From assembly GCA_041687805.1 (NCBI GenBank), contig JBDNJK010000084.1:1-64000 (forward strand): a DNA stretch of 64,000 nt, in the 5' to 3' direction. Made by a program: the position numbers and the translations under genes. Below, piece after piece: positions 59,140 to 64,000 of the stretch. Below the pieces are notes generated by a model. That model saw only the letters and a list, made by a program, of their open reading frames with translations, had not been told where the DNA came from and ran no database searches. This DNA is from SZUA-87 sp041687805. GTDB lineage: Bacteria; Actinomycetota; Acidimicrobiia; Acidimicrobiales; Aldehydirespiratoraceae. How positions within the stretch are numbered: position 1 is the first letter of the stretch; each line of letters begins with the position of its first letter.

Positions 59140-60329
59140 CGAATTGTCTTTCCGGAGGAGGCCGCGCCGACATTACCCGCGCACGCTGCGTCGAATACTC
59201 GAGTGGCGAACTCCAAGGTAAACTCGATCGGGTTACCGCCGGCCGATGGGTCGATCACTGCGGCTGCGGCAATCTGGGCGGTGGAGGCTGCATCGACCCC
59301 GAGTTCGACCAGCGTGTGGGGAACGTCCATCGACTCGCGCATGGCAAGCACGTGGGCCAGGAAGCCGTCGAAACCTCCAGCGAAACCGACGTAGCGGGCG
59401 AGTGACTCGATCACCGGCTCGATTGCTGACCGGTTGGCGGTGAGCACGTATGGCATCACCACCGCGTTGGTCATGCCGTGATGGGTATTGAACACGGCAC
59501 CAATCGGATGGGCCAGCGCGTGCATCCCGCCGAGACCCTTTTGGAATGCCACGGCGCCCATGGCCGCAGCGGCCATCATGTGGCCGCGGGCCACGATGTC
59601 GGTGGGATCCTCCACCACCTTCGGCAGATTCTCGATGACCAAGCGAGCCCCTTCGAGGCCAATGCCATGCGACATCGGGTGATAGCTCGGAGCACACAAC
59701 GCTTCGAGCGAATGTGACAACGCATCGATGCCGGTGCCCACCGTGAGCATTCGGGGGAGGCCGACCGTGAGTTCCGGGTCGCAGATAACCGCCACCGGCA
59801 ACATCTTGGGATGGAACACGATCACTTTGCGGTGAGTCGACTCGTCGATCACCACACCCGCTCGACCGACCTCGCTGCCGGTGCCGGCCGTTGTGGGCAC
59901 GGCGATCACGGGAGCGATCGCATCGGCATCGGCACGGGTCCAGTTGTCGCCGATGTCCTCGAAATCCCACACCGGACGGGTCTGGCCGACCATCAACGCG
60001 ATGGTTTTGCCGACATCGAGAGCGGAGCCACCGCCGACCGCGATCACGCCGTCGTGCCCGCCCTCTCGATACATCTCAACCCCAGCGGTCACGTTGGCCT
60101 CGACCGGGTTGGGCTTCACCTCGCTGAACAGGCCGTGCGCTACACCCGCGGCGGTCAGCACCGCACGGATGTCGACAATCGCGGGCAGTTCGACCATGCC
60201 GGGGTCGGTCACGATCAGCGGACGCTTGATCGGCACTCCGGCACACACCTCGGCCAGTTCTGAAATGCGACCGGCGCCGAAACGGATCGGAGTGGGATAG
60301 CCCCAATTGGCAATGGGAGCAGTGGTCAT
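59136..60329 (-). CDS. Iron-containing alcohol dehydrogenase
   Basis: A 397-residue group III alcohol dehydrogenase. Seen: GAGRISELAEVC, AVGGGSALDVGKTIAL (NAD-binding GGGS), PTTAGTGSEVGRAGV and iron ligands in SHSLEALCAPSYHPMSHGIGLE and HALAHPIGAVFNTHHGMTN. It interconverts an alcohol and aldehyde, possibly a hydroxy intermediate of the amine route. Overlaps both neighbours by four bases, so it is translationally coupled within the three-gene operon. Confidence 0.92.
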   Translation of the reverse strand: MTTAPIANWGYPTPIRFGAGRISELAEVCAGVPIKRPLIVTDPGMVELPAIVDIRAVLTAAGVAHGLFSEVKPNPVEANVTAGVEMYREGGHDGVIAVGGGSALDVGKTIALMVGQTRPVWDFEDIGDNWTRADADAIAPVIAVPTTAGTGSEVGRAGVVIDESTHRKVIVFHPKMLPVAVICDPELTVGLPRMLTVGTGIDALSHSLEALCAPSYHPMSHGIGLEGARLVIENLPKVVEDPTDIVARGHMMAAAAMGAVAFQKGLGGMHALAHPIGAVFNTHHGMTNAVVMPYVLTANRSAIEPVIESLARYVGFAGGFDGFLAHVLAMRESMDVPHTLVELGVDAASTAQIAAAAVIDPSAGGNPIEFTLEFATRVFDAACAGNVGAASSGKTIR

Positions 60330-61729
60330 GATTGACCTCCGGTTGGGTCGAGTCGAAGATGGTACGACTTGACGCGAGTGAGCATTCCGTAGCCGAGCGA
60401 CGAGAGCGTGATGCCTTTGCCGGTGTCTTTCACACCGGTCCAGGCGAGCGATGGATCGAGGTAGTCGGCTCGGTTCATGAACACGGTGCCGGTCTGCAGG
60501 CGTGCGCCGATGGAACGAACGGCGTCAGCGTCGGCCGTCCAGATCGAGGCAGACAATCCGTAGACGCTGTCGTTCATCATCTCGACCGCCTCGTCATCTG
60601 AGTCGACCGGCATTACACCGACAATCGGCCCGAACGTCTCTTGCGTCATCACCGACATTTGGTGGTCGACATCAACGAGGATCTCAGGAGAGAGGTAAGG
60701 CGAACCTTGGCTGTCGGCCCAATCACCGGTTTCGCCCACAAGGCACCGTGCCCCGGCGGCCGTGGCATCGCCGAGTTGGCGACGCACGTTGTCGGCAGCG
60801 TGGCCCGACACCATTGGTCCGATGGTGGTTGTGGCGTCGGTCGGGTCTCCCAACGTGAGGGCCCGGCCCTCGGCCACCATGGCATCGACGAACTCGGTGT
60901 AGATCGGGCGTGCCACGTAGACCCGTTCGATTCCGCAGCACGACTGGCCGGAATTGAAGAAGGCGCCGTCGGCCACGTTGGCGGCAGCAAATGCGATATT
61001 CGCGTCGGCGCGAACGTAGGCCGGGTCCTTGCCCCCCAACTCGAGCCCGACATCGGTGAAGCTGCCGGCAGCGGCGCGCTCGATGGTGCGACCACCCTCC
61101 ACCGAGCCTGTGAAGTTCACCCGGTCGAACCGTTTGTCGGCGAGCGCCCGCCCGACCTGATCGTGGCTGAGGACCAGGTTGGTGAACACCCCGGACGGGA
61201 TCCCGGCCGCGTCGGCGGCCTGCTGAAGACGCTCGCCGACCACAAGTGTCTGGCTCGCGTGTTTCAGGACCACGGCATTGCCGGCCATCAATGCCGGGAC
61301 GATCGAGTTGACGGCCGTGAGGAGCGGATAATTCCACGGGGCAATCACCAAGACAAGCCCGAGCGGCTCGCGGGAAATCCAGCGGTCGAACCCGTCGAGA
61401 GGGTCGCTCACCACAGGAGCGAGGCTCGATTCGGCGATAGAGATCATGTGATGGCCACGCTCGGCGAAGCCCTGGAGTTCGCCGGCACCGAACTTCACGG
61501 GCCGGCCCATCTGCCAAGCCAACTCGGTCACGATCTCGTCGTTCATGTCAGTGAGCGCGTTCACTAACGCTGTGCACGCGACAGCACGCTCGGCAATGGT
61601 CGCTGCTGCCCAACTCTGCTGAGCGGCGCGGGCCGACACCAATGCGGCATCGAAGTTCGAGTCGGTGCAAACGGCGCGTGTGGTCCAGATCGATCCGTCT
61701 ACGGGGGTGGTGATCGAGACTTCAGTCAT
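60326..61729 (-). CDS. Aldehyde dehydrogenase
   Basis: A 467-residue NAD(P)-dependent ALDH. Seen: VLVIAPWNYPLLTAVNSIVPALMAGNAVVLKHASQT (Rossmann and Asn), FTGSVEGG, LELGGKDPAYV (Glu base) and the nucleophile in FFNSGQSCCGIE. It would oxidise an omega-amino or gamma-glutamylamino aldehyde from polyamine breakdown (inference from operon). ATG at 61729. First gene of the operon; a roughly 100-bp gap separates it from the divergent agmatinase. Confidence 0.94.
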   Translation of the reverse strand: MTEVSITTPVDGSIWTTRAVCTDSNFDAALVSARAAQQSWAAATIAERAVACTALVNALTDMNDEIVTELAWQMGRPVKFGAGELQGFAERGHHMISIAESSLAPVVSDPLDGFDRWISREPLGLVLVIAPWNYPLLTAVNSIVPALMAGNAVVLKHASQTLVVGERLQQAADAAGIPSGVFTNLVLSHDQVGRALADKRFDRVNFTGSVEGGRTIERAAAGSFTDVGLELGGKDPAYVRADANIAFAAANVADGAFFNSGQSCCGIERVYVARPIYTEFVDAMVAEGRALTLGDPTDATTTIGPMVSGHAADNVRRQLGDATAAGARCLVGETGDWADSQGSPYLSPEILVDVDHQMSVMTQETFGPIVGVMPVDSDDEAVEMMNDSVYGLSASIWTADADAVRSIGARLQTGTVFMNRADYLDPSLAWTGVKDTGKGITLSSLGYGMLTRVKSYHLRLDPTGGQS

Positions 61730-61829
61730 GACAGTCGCTTTCGTTCAGGCAGAGAGAAGCTACTCCCGGTTGCCGTGATGAACCTGAGTCGGAGGGGCGG
61801 CACGTATGCGTCGTTTAGAATCGGCCACG

Positions 61830-62777
61830 ATGACTGACTCGTCCAATCCGCAGCCCCTCGGCGGCAACGAGATGCCCAGGTTCGCCGGGCCCGGCACGTT
61901 CATGCGCCTGCCAGGCCGTGCCGATCCCGCCGACCTAGACGTGACAGTGGTTGGCGTGCCCCTCGACATCGGCGCGTCCAACCGGCCCGGGGCTCGCTAT
62001 GGCCCGCGGTCCATCCGCTCAGAGTCGGTGTTGATCCGTCCTTACAACATGGCGACGCGTGCGGCTCCGTTCGACAGTCTTCGCATCGACGACTGCGGCG
62101 ACGTGGCCATCAACACGTTCAACCTCCTCGATTCTGTGGCTCGAATCGAAGCCCACTACGACGCGCTTCTGACCGACGACGTGATCACCGCCACGATGGG
62201 GGGCGACCACACGATCGTGCTGCCGATACTGCGGGCCATGGCTCGCAAGCACGGACCGGTCGGGGTTGTCCACGTCGATGCCCACACCGACATCAACGAC
62301 TCGATGTTCGGCGAGCAAATTGCCCATGGAACACCGTTCCGCAGGGCGGTCGAAGAAGGGCTACTCGACTGCCAACGAGTAGTGCAGATCGGGGTGCGAG
62401 GCACCGGCTACGAGGCCGACGATTTCGACTGGTCTCGACGGCAGGGGTTTCGGGTGGTGCAGGCCGAGGAATGCTGGCACCAGTCGCTTGATCCGCTGAT
62501 GGCGGAAGTTCGCGAACAAGTCGGCGGAGGGCCGGTCTACCTGAGCTTCGATATCGATGGCCTCGACCCGGCCTACGCGCCTGGCACCGGCACCCCGGAA
62601 ATCGGCGGGCTCACAACCATTCAGGGCATGGAAATCATTCGTGGCTGCCGTGGACTCGATCTGGTGGGAGCCGACCTTGTAGAGGTGTCACCCGCATATG
62701 ACACGTCGGGCAACACGTCGCTCTTGGCAGCCAACCTGCTCTACGAAATGCTGTGCGTGCTACCCGGCGTCGACTGA
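61830..62777 (+). CDS. speB: Agmatinase/ureohydrolase
   Basis: A 315-residue binuclear-Mn ureohydrolase. Metal motifs GGDHTI, HVDAHTDIN and SFDIDGLDPAYAPGTGTPE are intact, and the usual substrate loop region is present. It would split agmatine to putrescine and urea, though guanidinobutyrate or proclavaminate-type substrates are possible. ATG at 61830 used; an in-frame ATG eight codons upstream is an alternative. Divergent from the ALDH operon, which could consume its product. Confidence 0.88.
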   Translation: MTDSSNPQPLGGNEMPRFAGPGTFMRLPGRADPADLDVTVVGVPLDIGASNRPGARYGPRSIRSESVLIRPYNMATRAAPFDSLRIDDCGDVAINTFNLLDSVARIEAHYDALLTDDVITATMGGDHTIVLPILRAMARKHGPVGVVHVDAHTDINDSMFGEQIAHGTPFRRAVEEGLLDCQRVVQIGVRGTGYEADDFDWSRRQGFRVVQAEECWHQSLDPLMAEVREQVGGGPVYLSFDIDGLDPAYAPGTGTPEIGGLTTIQGMEIIRGCRGLDLVGADLVEVSPAYDTSGNTSLLAANLLYEMLCVLPGVD

Positions 62778-64000
62778 TCAGCGGAGCTGGTCGCCCCACA
62801 CCGTCTCGTCGCGAATCTGGCCTTTGAGCACCTTGCCTCCGGCGTTGCGGGGGAGAGGCTCTGTTCGAAATGAGATGAACTGAGGGACTTTGAAATCGGC
62901 GATCTCGCCGAGCGTCCATTGGCGAATCTCGCTGGCATCGGGCGTTGAGCCAGGGGCCGGCACGATCACCGCACCAACCTTCTCGCCCATCATCGTGTCG
63001 GGAACCGCGATCACCGCCACCTCGAACACGTCAGGGTGGCCGACCAGCGCATTCTCCACCTCGACCGAATAGACGTTCTCGCCGCCACGATTGACCATGT
63101 CTTTCTTGCGGTCGACGATCTGAACGAAGCCGTCGTCGTCTATGCGTGCCAAGTCGCCGGTGTGGAGCCAACAATCGACGAAAGTATCGGCCGACTGCTC
63201 GGCCTTGTTCCAATATCCCGACACCACGTTCTGGCCCCTCACCAGAAGCTCACCGACGCCGGTCTCGGGGTCGGGCTCGTCCAGGTCGAGTTCCACCACG
63301 GGTGCACTGAACCCGACGGTCTCGGGGCGGGCGTCGCAGAACGTGTCCGGCAAAAACGTGGAGACAGACGAGGTCTCCGTCAGCCCGAATCCGTTGCCGA
63401 GCAGCGCTCCCGGGAACTCTTCGCGCAGGCGCTCGATGATCTCAGGAGCCATCGGCGCGCCGCCATAGGTGACGCATCGCACGTTGCTCACGTCGAACTC
63501 GCCGAAGTTGGGCTGGTTCATCGCCAGCCAGAAGATCGCCGGCACCGATGTGACCATGTTGATGCGCTCGTCGACAATGGCGTGCAGAAATGCCTGCACC
63601 TCGAACTCGGGCATGATCACCGTGGTACCACCCGAATAGATGGTGGCGAGAAGCTGGCTGTTGCAACCGGTGGCGTGAAACAACGGTACGGAAACGAGGT
63701 TGCGCTGCGGAAGTTCGGCCTCGGCACCGATCACACGCTGGCAAGACTCACAATTGGCCAAGAAGTTCTCGTGGGTGGTGATAGCGCCTTTGGGGAACCC
63801 CGTTGTGCCGCTGGTGTAGAAGATCCCGGCGAGCTCAGTGATGCGAAGATCATCGACTGCCATTGGCCCGCCATCGGGTAGCCCGCTACCGGCGTCGATC
63901 ACGACCTTGGCGCCAGAGTCGGTCACCACATAGTCGATTTCGGGTTCACTGAAACGGGTGTTGACGGGCACGCACGCCGCCCCCGCCATCAATATGCCGA
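62778..64000 (-). CDS. Acyl-CoA synthetase (AMP-dependent ligase), 5' end cut by window
   Basis: About 407 C-terminal residues of an adenylate-forming ligase. IFYTSGTTGFPKGAITTH and GFGLTETSSV are seen, then WLHTGDLARID and the catalytic lysine in LPRNAGGKVLKGQIRDE. The N-terminus (before GILMAGAACVPVNTRFSE) lies outside. It resembles fatty-acid/aryl-CoA ligases; substrate unknown. Its stop codon is directly back-to-back with the agmatinase stop (TGATCA), with no base between. Confidence 0.88.
   Translation of the reverse strand, partial: GILMAGAACVPVNTRFSEPEIDYVVTDSGAKVVIDAGSGLPDGGPMAVDDLRITELAGIFYTSGTTGFPKGAITTHENFLANCESCQRVIGAEAELPQRNLVSVPLFHATGCNSQLLATIYSGGTTVIMPEFEVQAFLHAIVDERINMVTSVPAIFWLAMNQPNFGEFDVSNVRCVTYGGAPMAPEIIERLREEFPGALLGNGFGLTETSSVSTFLPDTFCDARPETVGFSAPVVELDLDEPDPETGVGELLVRGQNVVSGYWNKAEQSADTFVDCWLHTGDLARIDDDGFVQIVDRKKDMVNRGGENVYSVEVENALVGHPDVFEVAVIAVPDTMMGEKVGAVIVPAPGSTPDASEIRQWTLGEIADFKVPQFISFRTEPLPRNAGGKVLKGQIRDETVWGDQLR

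Overview
The window is a chromosomal origin region from a high-GC actinobacterium, most likely of class Acidimicrobiia (Ilumatobacter/Acidimicrobiales-like). The basis is gene order, not a database search. gyrA-gyrB-dciA-recF-dnaN-dnaA point left, and rpmH-rnpA-yidD-yidC-jag-rsmG-parA-parB point right. After them comes the actinobacterial block seen around mycobacterial trxB2/cwlM/sigM: a CwlM-like pseudo-amidase, thioredoxin, thioredoxin reductase, anti-sigma, SigM-like sigma, a DUF6049-type membrane protein and CCA transferase. DUF3566 beside tRNA-Ile, a DUF5318 zinc-ribbon protein and a FliA/WhiG sigma factor also fit.

Layout. 0-6 kb: end of a penicillin-acylase-family gene, a lipase, a PlsC acyltransferase, a DUF1295 membrane protein, an inositol-phosphatase/HisN-like enzyme, a FliA/WhiG-type sigma factor and an NAD-binding oxidoreductase. 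6-17 kb: tRNA-Ile, DUF3566, an orphan TadG-like protein and the replication-initiation operon on the minus strand. 16.5-22.2 kb: an intergenic origin candidate, then the ribosomal protein/membrane insertion/segregation run with a perfect parS and, after parB, a compact cluster of DnaA boxes beside a Crp-type palindrome. 22-33 kb: cell-wall/redox/stress-sigma block, DegV, acetyltransferase, histone-deacetylase-like enzyme and CCA transferase. 33-38 kb: PanB, class III aminotransferase and a two-gene corrinoid methyl-transfer module. 38-41.6 kb: rpsF-ssb-rpsR-rplI-dnaB, with an S18 that carries a Gly-Asp-Arg repeat tail. 41.6-57.7 kb: accessory metabolism and signalling, with CoA-ester enzymes, a degenerate M1-peptidase-like surface protein, two PAS/HD-GYP proteins flanking an arylsulfatase and an LLM oxidoreductase, and superoxide dismutase. 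57.8-64 kb: an overlapping glutamine-synthetase-like/Fe-alcohol dehydrogenase/aldehyde dehydrogenase operon with a divergent agmatinase, read as polyamine or amine breakdown, then an acyl-CoA ligase cut by the window end.

How the parts fit. The two gene runs diverge at the dnaA-rpmH gap, as expected for forks leaving an origin. DnaA-box-like sites occur at four places: the dnaN-dnaA gap, the dnaA start codon, the parB-cwlM gap and upstream of dnaB. This suggests DnaA links initiation, its own expression, segregation and helicase supply. No transposon, prophage, CRISPR array or restriction/defence island was found. The most unusual items are the DnaA/Crp-type element after parB, the DnaA inverted repeat covering the dnaA start codon, the S18 repeat tail, two apparent pseudo-enzymes (amidase and peptidase), a crotonase with an internal deletion, and a SigM-like gene whose conserved N-terminus has no standard start codon.
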